Shown here in pieces: positions 1 through 7,753 of a stretch of 64,000 nucleotides of DNA. The stretch comes from Bacteroidales bacterium. GTDB lineage: Bacteria > Bacteroidota > Bacteroidia > Bacteroidales > JAADGE01. The notes below the pieces were generated by a model. It was not told the DNA's origin. It saw only the letters and a program-made list of their open reading frames with translations, and ran no database searches. The DNA lies in assembly GCA_021108035.1 (NCBI GenBank), contig JAIORQ010000072.1, positions 1 to 64,000 of the forward strand. Reading direction: 5' to 3'. The position numbers and the translations under genes were made by a program. Numbering within the stretch: position 1 is the first letter of the stretch; every line of letters begins with the position of its first letter.

Positions 1-1809
1 CCCAACTACTGAAAGCCGTGCATTTGGAAATAATTCTTCGGCTTTTTTATGCAATAATTCATTTTCGTATTTTAACTCTTTTGAATTATATGTTTTTACT
101 TCTATCATCATTCGAAGTCGCCTATATTCATAATCCATCCAGTATTCAGCTTCTGTGCCGCCTGCGTTTTCATACAATAAAAGCATTTGTGCAACCTGTT
201 CCCGATTATCGGGAATGTTGTAATATTCTTCATTATCCTCGTTAAGCACTTGGTTCATATCTTTTATAATGTCCAATACAGTAGTAGTGCGTTTTGTAAG
301 TTCAAATGAGTTAACATATTGTGTAAGTTCATCGAACTTTTTTAATATTTCAGGTTGTTTTGCCATTCCTTCTTCCGGAAATTCAATCATTAAATCGTAA
401 GAATAAAGCGAGCCAAGTTCTGTTTCGGATATCTCAACCAGATTTTTAACATAAGGGATTTTAGTGCCCATTGTTTTCTCAACATCAAAAGCAGCTTCAA
501 CTTTTGTCATTCCGTAAATAAGTATGCCGGCAATAATAATTGACACAGTAATAATAATTTTTGGATAATTAAGAATCCAATTTCCAAATTTTTCAAGACG
601 GAAAGCAAGCCATGATTTTGTGTCTCTTTTAACATTATTTTTTGGTTTACTGTCTTTTCCGAAACTAAGCAAGGCAGGCATCAGAAACATAACAATAAGA
701 AATATTGCCGCAACATTTGAAGCAGTTATTAAACCAATAAGACGCACTGATTGCACGGGGATTATAAGAAATGAGAGTAATGCACTTATAGTTGTAAGCC
801 CTGTAAAAAACAGGGGCCAGCCAGTTTCTTCCAAAGCAAAAATTACCGATTCTTTGCGTTTGCCTGTTTCGCGCTTGTGTTTCTTAAAAAAAGTAAAAAT
901 ATGTATTGAATAACCAATCGAAATGGCAATTGAAAGAAGTATTGGAATAGATAAAATACTTCCGTCAATAGGAATATTTAAAAATCCCACAGCACCAAAC
1001 ACTATTATTACTGAACCAATTGCAGATACTATCGGGACAATAACACCACGTATTGAACGTGTTGAAAAAGCAAGAAAAATAAATGCAATCAATAAAGCCA
1101 AACCCATTACCCGTGGTGATTCTGCATCAAAAAAAACAGATTTTTTATAATTAAGGTAAGGCATTCCGGTGCCGCGTGGATGTAAAGATTTGTATTTTTT
1201 TTGTGTAATAATTTGCTCCACTTTTTCCCCAACCTGTATTTCGGGCATTTTCTTTCCTTTTTCTTTATGGTATTCCGGGAAAGTAAGTAATTTCATTGTA
1301 ATCCAAGTATATTTGCCGTCTTTTGATACTAATTTTTCGGCAAAATTCTTTTTGCTGTATGCTTTTTTCCTGATCTCTTCCAAAGCAGTTTTATCCGCAG
1401 GTATTTCTTCCGGAACTATCTGGATAATTTCCATACCGTATTCAGTGCCAACAGTAAATTCTATATCGGTTAATGAAGTGAGTTTATCGGCATAAGGAAC
1501 GCTGTCTAACAATTCATTACTTAATTCACGTAAAAGTTCAAGGTTCTTTTTTGTGAAAAGAGCATCGCTTTCAACGAGTACCCCAACATAATAGTCGTTA
1601 CCAAAAATTTCTTTAAACTCATCAGTCATAACAACCATTGGGTCATCGGGCAAAAAATATCCATCATTTGAATACTCCACAACCATTCTTTTAAGCCCAA
1701 AAAAACCGCTTGCCACGGCAAGCAGGAAAACAGCAATGATAAGCCACCTAAATTTAATTATAGACGATGCTTGTTTTTTAAACCATAAATTAATTTTTTT
1801 AATTTTCAT
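1..1809 (-). CDS. MMPL/RND-superfamily exporter (partial, N-terminal 603 codons)
   Basis: The reading frame is open from the ATG at 1809 to the window edge, so the C-terminus is missing. Residues about 23-40 form the first membrane helix, followed by a large extracytoplasmic loop to about residue 235. A bundle of five or so helices follows, then a loop and a second half opening with another helix. This half-repeat layout is that of MMPL/HAE3 exporters of lipids or hydrophobic compounds. The helix equivalent to the proton-relay segment reads SISIGYSIHIF, without the Asp found in many RND pumps, so its energy coupling is uncertain. It lies downstream of a TetR gene and a membrane methyltransferase and has its own operator-like site at 1830-1865. 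The substrate is unknown. Confidence 0.85.
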   Translation of the reverse strand, partial: MKIKKINLWFKKQASSIIKFRWLIIAVFLLAVASGFFGLKRMVVEYSNDGYFLPDDPMVVMTDEFKEIFGNDYYVGVLVESDALFTKKNLELLRELSNELLDSVPYADKLTSLTDIEFTVGTEYGMEIIQIVPEEIPADKTALEEIRKKAYSKKNFAEKLVSKDGKYTWITMKLLTFPEYHKEKGKKMPEIQVGEKVEQIITQKKYKSLHPRGTGMPYLNYKKSVFFDAESPRVMGLALLIAFIFLAFSTRSIRGVIVPIVSAIGSVIIVFGAVGFLNIPIDGSILSIPILLSIAISIGYSIHIFTFFKKHKRETGKRKESVIFALEETGWPLFFTGLTTISALLSFLIIPVQSVRLIGLITASNVAAIFLIVMFLMPALLSFGKDSKPKNNVKRDTKSWLAFRLEKFGNWILNYPKIIITVSIIIAGILIYGMTKVEAAFDVEKTMGTKIPYVKNLVEISETELGSLYSYDLMIEFPEEGMAKQPEILKKFDELTQYVNSFELTKRTTTVLDIIKDMNQVLNEDNEEYYNIPDNREQVAQMLLLYENAGGTEAEYWMDYEYRRLRMMIEVKTYNSKELKYENELLHKKAEELFPNARLSVVG

Positions 1810-1829
1810 GTTTTTTATTTTTACTTATT

Positions 1830-1865
1830 AATAACGAACAGTGTTCTTTTGTGTTCAAAAAAATT
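1830..1865 (-). promoter_or_regulatory. Operator-like site A upstream of MMPL exporter
   Basis: A 36-base segment 21 bases upstream of the exporter start matches site B (2492-2527) at 32 of 36 positions. Read on the minus strand it has GAACA, 11 bases, then TGTTC, a 21-bp inverted repeat of the size typical for TetR-family operators. Copy A also has the tighter palindrome GAACACTGTTC inside it. It lies between the methyltransferase stop and the exporter start. Inference: it is the binding site of the TetR regulator at 2526-3140. Confidence 0.6.
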
Positions 1866-1873
1866 TATACTTA

Positions 1874-2452
1874 TTAAGTTTTGTTTTTACAGCCATTTTT
1901 CAATTTAAAATACCTTGGTGTTTTTTTCATATATTCACGATATTCTTCGCCGTATTTTTCAAGACAAAAACGTTCTTCTCCTTTAATTATCAAGTGTTGT
2001 GGAATTGCATACATTATTATTAATAACATTATCAGCCATGAAGTTCCGGCTATTGCAACGCTTATAAGTGCTGTTATGCTAAAAAAATATTGCGGATGTC
2101 TTGAGAATTTGTAAACGCCTTTTGCAGCGAATTTGCCTGAAGGCACAGTCCGATAAGTTACATAAGCATTTATTAAAGCAATTAAACTTACGATATAAAC
2201 AATAAACGCTGTGGCAAACAAGATTGTCCCAAACTTTAGTGATACAAAAAGTGAATAGAGAGCAATAAAATAATAAGGGATCATACATAAATTAATCACT
2301 CTTTTTTCTTTTTTAGAGTACCAAGATATATCACCAGCGCGTTTGGCAGATTCTTTATTTGACATAATAATAAGTAATCCGGCAAGAAATAAAGGAAATA
2401 CAAGCAGCCAAGTATTTAACAGTCCAATTTTAAATTCAGGTATTAAAGTCAT
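1874..2452 (-). CDS. Integral membrane methyltransferase, PEMT/ICMT-like
   Basis: A 192-residue protein with about five hydrophobic segments. It carries the C-terminal signature of the phospholipid/isoprenylcysteine methyltransferase group: KGVYKFSRHPQYF at 111-123 and GEERFCLEKYG at 158-168, followed by a TPRYF end. Members transfer a methyl group from SAM to lipid or prenyl-cysteine substrates at the membrane. Placement between a TetR regulator and an MMPL exporter suggests it modifies a membrane lipid or the compound handled by the exporter; this is inference. It has its own operator-like site upstream (2492-2527). The exact substrate cannot be read from the sequence. Confidence 0.75.
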   Translation of the reverse strand: MTLIPEFKIGLLNTWLLVFPLFLAGLLIIMSNKESAKRAGDISWYSKKEKRVINLCMIPYYFIALYSLFVSLKFGTILFATAFIVYIVSLIALINAYVTYRTVPSGKFAAKGVYKFSRHPQYFFSITALISVAIAGTSWLIMLLIIMYAIPQHLIIKGEERFCLEKYGEEYREYMKKTPRYFKLKNGCKNKT

Positions 2453-2491
2453 ATTAATTCTCCTTTTATTTATTTAATTTTTAACCAATTC

Positions 2492-2527
2492 AATAACGAA
2501 CAGTGTTTTTAATTGTTCAAAAAAATT
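2492..2527 (-). promoter_or_regulatory. Operator-like site B upstream of methyltransferase
   Basis: Second copy of the 36-base segment found at 1830-1865, with the same GAACA-N11-TGTTC inverted repeat on the minus strand. It starts 40 bases upstream of the methyltransferase start and touches the stop codon of the TetR gene. Two copies at two gene starts of one locus, and none found upstream of the TetR gene itself, point to a local regulon of the two effector genes. Confidence 0.6.
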
Positions 2528-3140
2528 ATCTTTTTAAAACTGCCAACCAACCATGAAATAAAAAAGTATTAATTTCTTCGGCATATTGTTCCATTTCCTT
2601 TTTTGATAAATCATGCATAATAATTTCATTTATAATATTAAAATAGAATGATACAATATTATGAATAAACCAATCGGAAACATTGGAATTTAATTCATTA
2701 TTAAATGTTTTTAAAAGAGTAAGATTTTTTAAATATAATTCTGTAAATAAATCTATATACTTATCTTTTGTGTTTTCGTATTCGGAACATTGTGATTTAA
2801 AAAGTAACAATTCAAGGTTGCTCCTGTGTTTATCAAGAAAAATAAATAAAACTTTTGTTTTTTGCCAACTGTTTTCGATTGTAAAATTATTTGAACAATT
2901 ATCCAAATTATCATTAAAAAAATAACGTTCAATCAATTGGTCGGAAAGCAAAATAGTAGGAGAAACAATTTCTTTAAATATTTCATCTTTTCCGCGAAAA
3001 TAATTATAAATATTACTTACTGAAATCCCTACTTTTTTTGCAATTTTTCGCATAGAAGCATTTGCAAAACCTTTTTCCTGAAATTCAGCTTTTGCGATTT
3101 CTGTTATTTTATTTTTTATTTTATCTTTTTTTACCTGCAT
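2526..3140 (-). CDS. TetR/AcrR family transcriptional regulator
   Basis: 204 residues, the usual TetR length. The N-terminal helix-turn-helix lies at about 27-52 (SMRKIAKKVGISVSNIYNYF, then GKDEIF), which is the classical TetR DNA-binding signature; the rest is a divergent helical ligand-binding and dimerisation domain. The gene precedes a membrane methyltransferase and an MMPL exporter on the same strand. Matching inverted repeats sit in front of both of those genes, so it probably represses them and is released by a hydrophobic ligand. Ligand and autoregulation are unknown; no copy of the repeat is visible upstream of its own ATG at 3140. Confidence 0.9.
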   Translation of the reverse strand: MQVKKDKIKNKITEIAKAEFQEKGFANASMRKIAKKVGISVSNIYNYFRGKDEIFKEIVSPTILLSDQLIERYFFNDNLDNCSNNFTIENSWQKTKVLFIFLDKHRSNLELLLFKSQCSEYENTKDKYIDLFTELYLKNLTLLKTFNNELNSNVSDWFIHNIVSFYFNIINEIIMHDLSKKEMEQYAEEINTFLFHGWLAVLKR

Positions 3141-3148
3141 AATAACAT

Positions 3149-3982
3149 TTACTTAATAATTATTTTTCGGCTAACAATTGAGTTATTTGTCTGTATTCTA
3201 ATAAAATACATTCCGGTGCTTAAATTTTCGCGAGTAAATGTTATTGAGTTTTTACCGGCTGTAAAATTCTTATTACAAATACTTTTTACTTTTGAACCTA
3301 TTGAATTATATATTGAAATTTCAACTTTTTTATTAGCCTGTAAATTAAAATTTATAGTTGCTGATTGATTCACAGGATTAGGGAATACTATAAAATCAGC
3401 AGTAGTATTAACATAATTTACTCCTGTTATCCCTTCAATTTCAAGATATGGGTGATAGTTGGCAGCATCTTTTGAATAAAATTCAGCAAATTTAGTGTTT
3501 GAATCAGCTATTATCACCAAGCCATAATTTGAAATTGTTTCACTAAGCCATTCATTTACCAAAGAGCTTATATCTATTTCGTACCAGCCGAGTGTTGATG
3601 TGAATTCCGGTGTGGCATACTCGGTTGTGCCGTGAGCAACATTGCTTGATGCGGGCCAGGTTGTTTCATCCCAATCTTCAGTAACAGCGAAAATTTTTGA
3701 TGAAGTGGGAGAACCGTCCGGTGCATGAAAGAACTGATAAACTTTTAATTTTGCACTTGTAATTGTCTGTCCTGTATATTGACTTAAATCAAACTTGATT
3801 AATGTTTGATGATAATTTTGCATAGCATCCCAATTGGCTATCCATAGTTCTTCATCAGTCGGCATCATTCCTGAATTTCCTGTTTGGGTTGTCATATCAT
3901 CAGTTGGGTAAACTGTTGTTTGTGCATTTGTAAATGATAAGCCAAATAATACGGCTGCAATTGTAATGTAAAATGTTCTCAT
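3149..3982 (-). CDS. Secreted DNRLRE-domain protein with T9SS sorting domain
   Basis: 277 residues. An N-terminal signal peptide (about 1-20) is followed by a DNRLRE-like beta domain (about 23-185), with the usual elements: FDLSQYTGQTITSAKLKVY, the EDWDETTWP segment and the final NYHPYLEIE strand. The C-terminal ~75 residues are a type A T9SS sorting domain (FPNPV start, then IYNSIGSKV, then LSTGMYFIRI, ending in basic residues). The protein should cross the inner membrane by Sec and the outer membrane by T9SS, and be anchored or released at the surface. DNRLRE domains are often linked to carbohydrate binding. It lies just downstream of the TonB receptor gene on the same strand. Confidence 0.85.
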   Translation of the reverse strand: MRTFYITIAAVLFGLSFTNAQTTVYPTDDMTTQTGNSGMMPTDEELWIANWDAMQNYHQTLIKFDLSQYTGQTITSAKLKVYQFFHAPDGSPTSSKIFAVTEDWDETTWPASSNVAHGTTEYATPEFTSTLGWYEIDISSLVNEWLSETISNYGLVIIADSNTKFAEFYSKDAANYHPYLEIEGITGVNYVNTTADFIVFPNPVNQSATINFNLQANKKVEISIYNSIGSKVKSICNKNFTAGKNSITFTRENLSTGMYFIRIQTNNSIVSRKIIIK

Positions 3983-4006
3983 GATAAATATATTTAAAAG
4001 TTATTA

Positions 4007-6322
4007 CTAAAAATTAAAATTAAAACCGGCATTAAAACTGCGTCCGGGTTTTCTCATCCAATCGTATTGATAATGTTCTCTGTAATCTTGGTTTAGTACA
4101 TTTGTTACTGATAATATAATTCCGAAATATTTATTAAATTTCAGACCGGTTGAAATATCAAAAACATAAAAATCATCGGCAGGCACGTCACCAACAGCAA
4201 CTTCATATTCTTTTGCCGAATATCTTCCGCTTATACTCATCCAAAATTCTTTTTTAATAATAAAATATTTAATATTTGTATATGCCTGAAAAGGCGGCAC
4301 ATTCATTAAAGGTTCTTTATTTTCTGATTCATAAGCCGTGATATAAGATATGTTTCCGTTAATAAATATTTTTTTAGATATTTCATAATTAAAAAGAAGT
4401 TCTGTTCCGTATAATAATGTATTTTTATTTGCAAATTTCCCTGAGGCATGCAACGAATCCCATTCAATAATAATCATATCATTAATATAATTTCTGAAAA
4501 GAAACAATGAAACATTATTTCGATGATTATTTTTATTTTTGAATTTAATACCGAGATCAATATTCAAACTTTTTTCAGGAACTAATGAATCGTTGGATAA
4601 ATTCATTCCGCCCGGTGTAACAGTGTTTACAAATAATTCTTTTGAAGACGGAACACGAAATGCTTGTCCGATATTTGCAGTAATATTTATATTTTTCTTC
4701 GGCAAAAATGATATTCCGAAATTGTTACTGAAAGCTTCATTATTTTTATTTTTTTTATCGTAAGTATTATTGCTGTAATCATAAGGCGGCATGTTCGTTG
4801 TATTTACAAGATTTACTGTTGTATTAAATTTATTCCAACGCAAACCGCCGTTTAAATAAATTTTTTCTGATAAGGAATAATTTATATGAGCAAAAACGCC
4901 GTAACTTCTTTGATATGAATTGTCTATAATTGTGTCTTGTGGTCCTTCATATACTAATTCGCCTAAATAAAACAGTGAATTGTCAGGGTCATATAAATAA
5001 GATTTCGTTTGTTCATCTATATGAACAGCTCCTCTTTCATAAAAATCAAATCCTGTAAGAACTTTTAATTTACCGGTAATTTTGATATTAAAATCTTGTT
5101 TGCAGCTAATATCCGTATTATAAAGATTTTTTTGCATATTTATTACTCTGCCCCACTTTACAGGTATGTAATTGTAAATTCGAGCATTGATATTATGTTT
5201 ATGATAAGATGCTTTTACAGACATATTTTGTAACCACGGCGTAATATTTTTCAGCTTATAATTAACACCAAATTTATAGTGGTCGTCATTTGGATGCAAA
5301 GCATTCAGAGAATCGGAAAATGCGGGTTTCCCAATTGAATCTGCTTCACTTAAAAACATATTAAGTTGTAATTTGTGATTTTTATTCGGCTTAAATGTAA
5401 GTTTTGAGCTAACTGATTTTTCATCAAAATTAGTTCCCTGAACTTCATCGCCTTTTGCATTTTTATATGAATTTGCTTTTCGTTTTCCGGCAGTCAGGTG
5501 AATGAAAAATTTATCAGATATTTTACTGTTTAATAAAAGGTTTGCATTATATCCGTTACTAATTGATTGATAATTTGTTATTAATGCTCCGCCGACATAT
5601 TTATTTGACAGCGGCACTTTATAATCTTGTGTTATAATATTTACAACACCTCCGACAGCATCAGAACCGTAAAGTGTAGAATACGGACCTCTTAATATTT
5701 CTATATTTTTAATATCCAACGGATTAACATAAGTTCCCGCAGCACCTTCATTTCTTTCCGAACTAATTCTTTCTCCGTCAACCATAATAATAACTCGCTT
5801 ACTTGCCAATCCTCTTACCGAAGGCGAACGATGGTAGCCTTGTCCGGCGAGTGAAACCGCCGGCATTTGTGTTAATATGTCCGGAATATTCTGTGTAGAA
5901 TTTTCAATTATATTATCATTAGTAACTATTGATACAGGGGTGGTTTGTTCAAAGATTGTTAATTGATTTTTTGCAGAAACAACTACAATTTCAGCAATAG
6001 AAACAGTTGCAGGTTTTAGCTTTATTTGAAAATAATTTGTGCCTGCAATTGAGATTATTTTTTCTTGTGTTTTAAATCCAATTAAAGAAAATACAATTGT
6101 TATAGTGTCAGAATTTTGCTTGTTCAATTGAAATTCACCGGTTTCATTTGTTATTGTGCCGGTTGTTGTATTTTTAATAAATACGTTTACTCCAAATAAT
6201 CTTTCTTTGGTTTCTTCATTAATTACGTTTCCTTTAATGCTTAACTTCTGTGCTGTTGCATTATAAAATAAAAATAAAAACAAAGTTAAAATAATAAACT
6301 TTGAAATATTATTGTTGCTCAT
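4007..6322 (-). CDS. TonB-dependent outer membrane receptor
   Basis: 771 residues. A signal peptide (1-24) is followed by a carboxypeptidase-like regulatory beta domain (about 27-108, with VNVFIKNTTTGTITNETGEF). The plug follows (about 120-232, with PSVRGLASKRVIIMVDGER and ILRGPYSTLYGSDAVGGVV), and then a 22-strand barrel ending in an aromatic residue (NAGFNFNF). The plug and barrel resemble receptors for ferric siderophores, haem or cobalamin rather than SusC, and no SusD partner is present. It uses TonB energy at the outer membrane. The upstream region holds palindromes (6338-6352, 6392-6409) that suggest metal-dependent control. The substrate cannot be decided from sequence alone. Confidence 0.9.
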   Translation of the reverse strand: MSNNNISKFIILTLFLFLFYNATAQKLSIKGNVINEETKERLFGVNVFIKNTTTGTITNETGEFQLNKQNSDTITIVFSLIGFKTQEKIISIAGTNYFQIKLKPATVSIAEIVVVSAKNQLTIFEQTTPVSIVTNDNIIENSTQNIPDILTQMPAVSLAGQGYHRSPSVRGLASKRVIIMVDGERISSERNEGAAGTYVNPLDIKNIEILRGPYSTLYGSDAVGGVVNIITQDYKVPLSNKYVGGALITNYQSISNGYNANLLLNSKISDKFFIHLTAGKRKANSYKNAKGDEVQGTNFDEKSVSSKLTFKPNKNHKLQLNMFLSEADSIGKPAFSDSLNALHPNDDHYKFGVNYKLKNITPWLQNMSVKASYHKHNINARIYNYIPVKWGRVINMQKNLYNTDISCKQDFNIKITGKLKVLTGFDFYERGAVHIDEQTKSYLYDPDNSLFYLGELVYEGPQDTIIDNSYQRSYGVFAHINYSLSEKIYLNGGLRWNKFNTTVNLVNTTNMPPYDYSNNTYDKKNKNNEAFSNNFGISFLPKKNINITANIGQAFRVPSSKELFVNTVTPGGMNLSNDSLVPEKSLNIDLGIKFKNKNNHRNNVSLFLFRNYINDMIIIEWDSLHASGKFANKNTLLYGTELLFNYEISKKIFINGNISYITAYESENKEPLMNVPPFQAYTNIKYFIIKKEFWMSISGRYSAKEYEVAVGDVPADDFYVFDISTGLKFNKYFGIILSVTNVLNQDYREHYQYDWMRKPGRSFNAGFNFNF

Positions 6323-6337
6323 ATTCCTAATTGTTAT

Positions 6338-6352
6338 TTAGATTAAATCTAA
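6338..6352 (-). promoter_or_regulatory. 15-bp palindrome upstream of TonB receptor
   Basis: TTAGATTAAATCTAA is a perfect palindrome with one central base, placed 16-30 bases upstream of the receptor start. Position and form suit a repressor operator. Metal-responsive repressors of the DtxR/MntR and Fur families bind AT-rich palindromes of this general kind, but the assignment is inference. Confidence 0.45.
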
Positions 6353-6391
6353 TTTACACAACAAAAAAAATAAGAAAAGAAAATTTATACA

Positions 6392-6409
6392 ATACCTACA
6401 TGTTGGTAT
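6392..6409 (-). promoter_or_regulatory. 18-bp near-palindrome upstream of TonB receptor
   Basis: ATACCTACATGTTGGTAT pairs with itself with one mismatch per arm. A half-site copy (ATACCTACAT) recurs at 6484-6493. It may be a second operator or activator site for the receptor gene. Confidence 0.3.
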
Positions 6410-6435
6410 TTATAAAACTACAATGCGTATATTGC

Positions 6436-6453
6436 TTAATGCGAGAGCATTAA
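6436..6453. other. Short hairpin in the TonB receptor upstream region
   Basis: TTAATGC, loop gaga, GCATTAA: a perfect 7-bp stem with a four-base loop between the receptor and the SUMF1-like gene. No T-run follows on either strand, so it is not a standard intrinsic terminator. Confidence 0.35.
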
Positions 6454-6550
6454 CGGCAAGCAGATTAAAGTTAATAAATAAAAATACCTACATTTAGGGA
6501 TAAGAAGAAAATCATCTTTCATTATTTTATTGGTCAAAAATGAAATCTTG

Positions 6551-7417
6551 TTAATTTCTTGCAGGAGAAAAAGTTTCAACATCTTTCACAACACGGAATC
6601 CGATAGTTGCTTTTTGAGATTTTGGATTAGATGCTCTTCTGTTTGTAATTCTTATCATTTTTTCAGAATTATACCATGATCCGCCTCTGTAAACCTTAAA
6701 ATCTGCATTACCGGGCCCTTGTGGGTTTTCTTTTTCAATTTCTGAATAATAATCAGGTAAATACCAATCGTTACACCATTCATCCAAATTTCCCGACATA
6801 TCAAAAACATTTGCTTTATTCGGATATTTAGTCCCGACTTTATGAATTTTTCTTTCTGAATTTTCTTTGTACCAAGCTACCGAAATAGGATCATTACTGC
6901 CTGAAAATTCATAATATCGTTTAAACAATATTTTAAAAAAATTACCTTTCCCGCCTTTTGCAGTGTATTCCCATTCTGCTTCTGTTGGCAATCTGTATCC
7001 GTAATATTTACAATAAGCATTTGCTCCGTACCAACTTACATAATTTACCGGATAGTTTTCATAATCTTTTTCAACTTTAAATTCATTACTGTCTTTATAT
7101 ATTCTGCAATTAAGATTAGACCAACTTCCTTTAATATCAATATATGTTTTTAAAGTATCATCATGAGGTTTCAATTTATTCAAAAAATCGCAATATTGCT
7201 TATTTGTAACTTCATATTTTGAGATATAAAAATCATTTATATAAATTTTTGTCATTGGCATTTCGTCTGTATCTCCTTTATTATTACCGATATAGAAATA
7301 TCCGTTTTCTATATACACAAAAGAAGAATCTTTTTTATTAATTTGTGAAAATAGATCACCGGCATTAAAAAAAATAATGCATACTGTGAGAAAAAAATAT
7401 CCGATAAACTTATACAT
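6551..7417 (-). CDS. SUMF1/FGE-sulfatase domain protein, probably non-catalytic
   Basis: 288 residues with a signal peptide (about 1-25). The rest is one formylglycine-generating-enzyme fold domain: EVTNKQYCDFLN, YPVNYVSWYGANAYCKYYG, RLPTEAEWEYTAKGG, FDMSGNLDEWCNDW, VYRGGSWY and the final IGFRVVKD. True FGE enzymes need a cysteine pair just after the RGGS motif; here that stretch (YNSEKMIRITNRRASNPKSQ) has no cysteine, so formylglycine formation is unlikely. Bacteroidota use such domains in gliding and T9SS lipoproteins (GldJ/GldK type) and as ligand-binding modules. There is no lipobox, so it is probably periplasmic or exported. It lies upstream of the TonB receptor on the same strand. Confidence 0.85.
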   Translation of the reverse strand: MYKFIGYFFLTVCIIFFNAGDLFSQINKKDSSFVYIENGYFYIGNNKGDTDEMPMTKIYINDFYISKYEVTNKQYCDFLNKLKPHDDTLKTYIDIKGSWSNLNCRIYKDSNEFKVEKDYENYPVNYVSWYGANAYCKYYGYRLPTEAEWEYTAKGGKGNFFKILFKRYYEFSGSNDPISVAWYKENSERKIHKVGTKYPNKANVFDMSGNLDEWCNDWYLPDYYSEIEKENPQGPGNADFKVYRGGSWYNSEKMIRITNRRASNPKSQKATIGFRVVKDVETFSPARN

Positions 7418-7447
7418 ACATTAATTAATTATTTATGTTTCTATTGT

Positions 7448-7580
7448 TGAGTCCACTCCGAAAAGTATAAAAGCCACGAATGCACGAATTTTATTAAATA
7501 TTAAAACGCTATATATCATACTGTTACGCTTTATCAAATTACCTCTAATTTCCGAAAACTTCATTTTCGGAGTGGACTCA
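7448..7580. mobile_element. MITE-like element with 17-bp terminal inverted repeats
   Basis: The ends TGAGTCCACTCCGAAAA (7448-7464) and its exact reverse complement (7564-7580) enclose 99 bases with no gene. ATTGT occurs just outside the left end (7443-7447) and at the right end (7580-7584), compatible with a short target duplication that overlaps the terminal A. No transposase is present, so it would be non-autonomous. It sits in the divergent gap between the SUMF1-like gene and the SDR gene. Confidence 0.5.
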
Positions 7581-7620
7581 TTGTTAAATTACTTCATTGT
7601 TAAAAATTGTTATGTTTAAG

Positions 7621-7654
7621 GTTTAAAAGCCTGCCCCGCACTTGTTTCGGGGTT
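7621..7654. repeat. 34-bp dispersed repeat with CCCCG hairpin, copy 1
   Basis: An exact 34-base match to 15125-15158. The core AAGCCTGCCCCGCACTTG continues with TTTCGGGGTT and can fold as CCCCG-nine bases-CGGGG. It is flanked by TTTAAG/TTTAAAG runs. It is probably a REP-like intergenic element. Confidence 0.7.
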
Positions 7655-7716
7655 TAAAGTTTAAGTTATAGAATTTTTAATAAAGCATTTGATTTACAAA
7701 AATTAATAATTTTAAG

Positions 7717-7724
7717 TATGTTTG
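7717..7724 (+). promoter_or_regulatory. Bacteroidota -7 element (TATGTTTG) for SDR gene
   Basis: TATGTTTG matches the Bacteroidota -7 consensus TAnnTTTG and lies 30 bases upstream of the SDR start. The nearest TTTG upstream (7688-7691) is 25 bases away, longer than the usual spacing, so the -33 element is doubtful. Confidence 0.4.
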
Positions 7725-7753
7725 CAAAACAAATGTAACAATTAAAACTCAAA

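Noticed and set aside
6436-6453. Hairpin upstream of the TonB receptor considered as a terminator for the SUMF1-like gene
   Set aside because: The stem is only 7 bp and no T-run follows on the minus strand.
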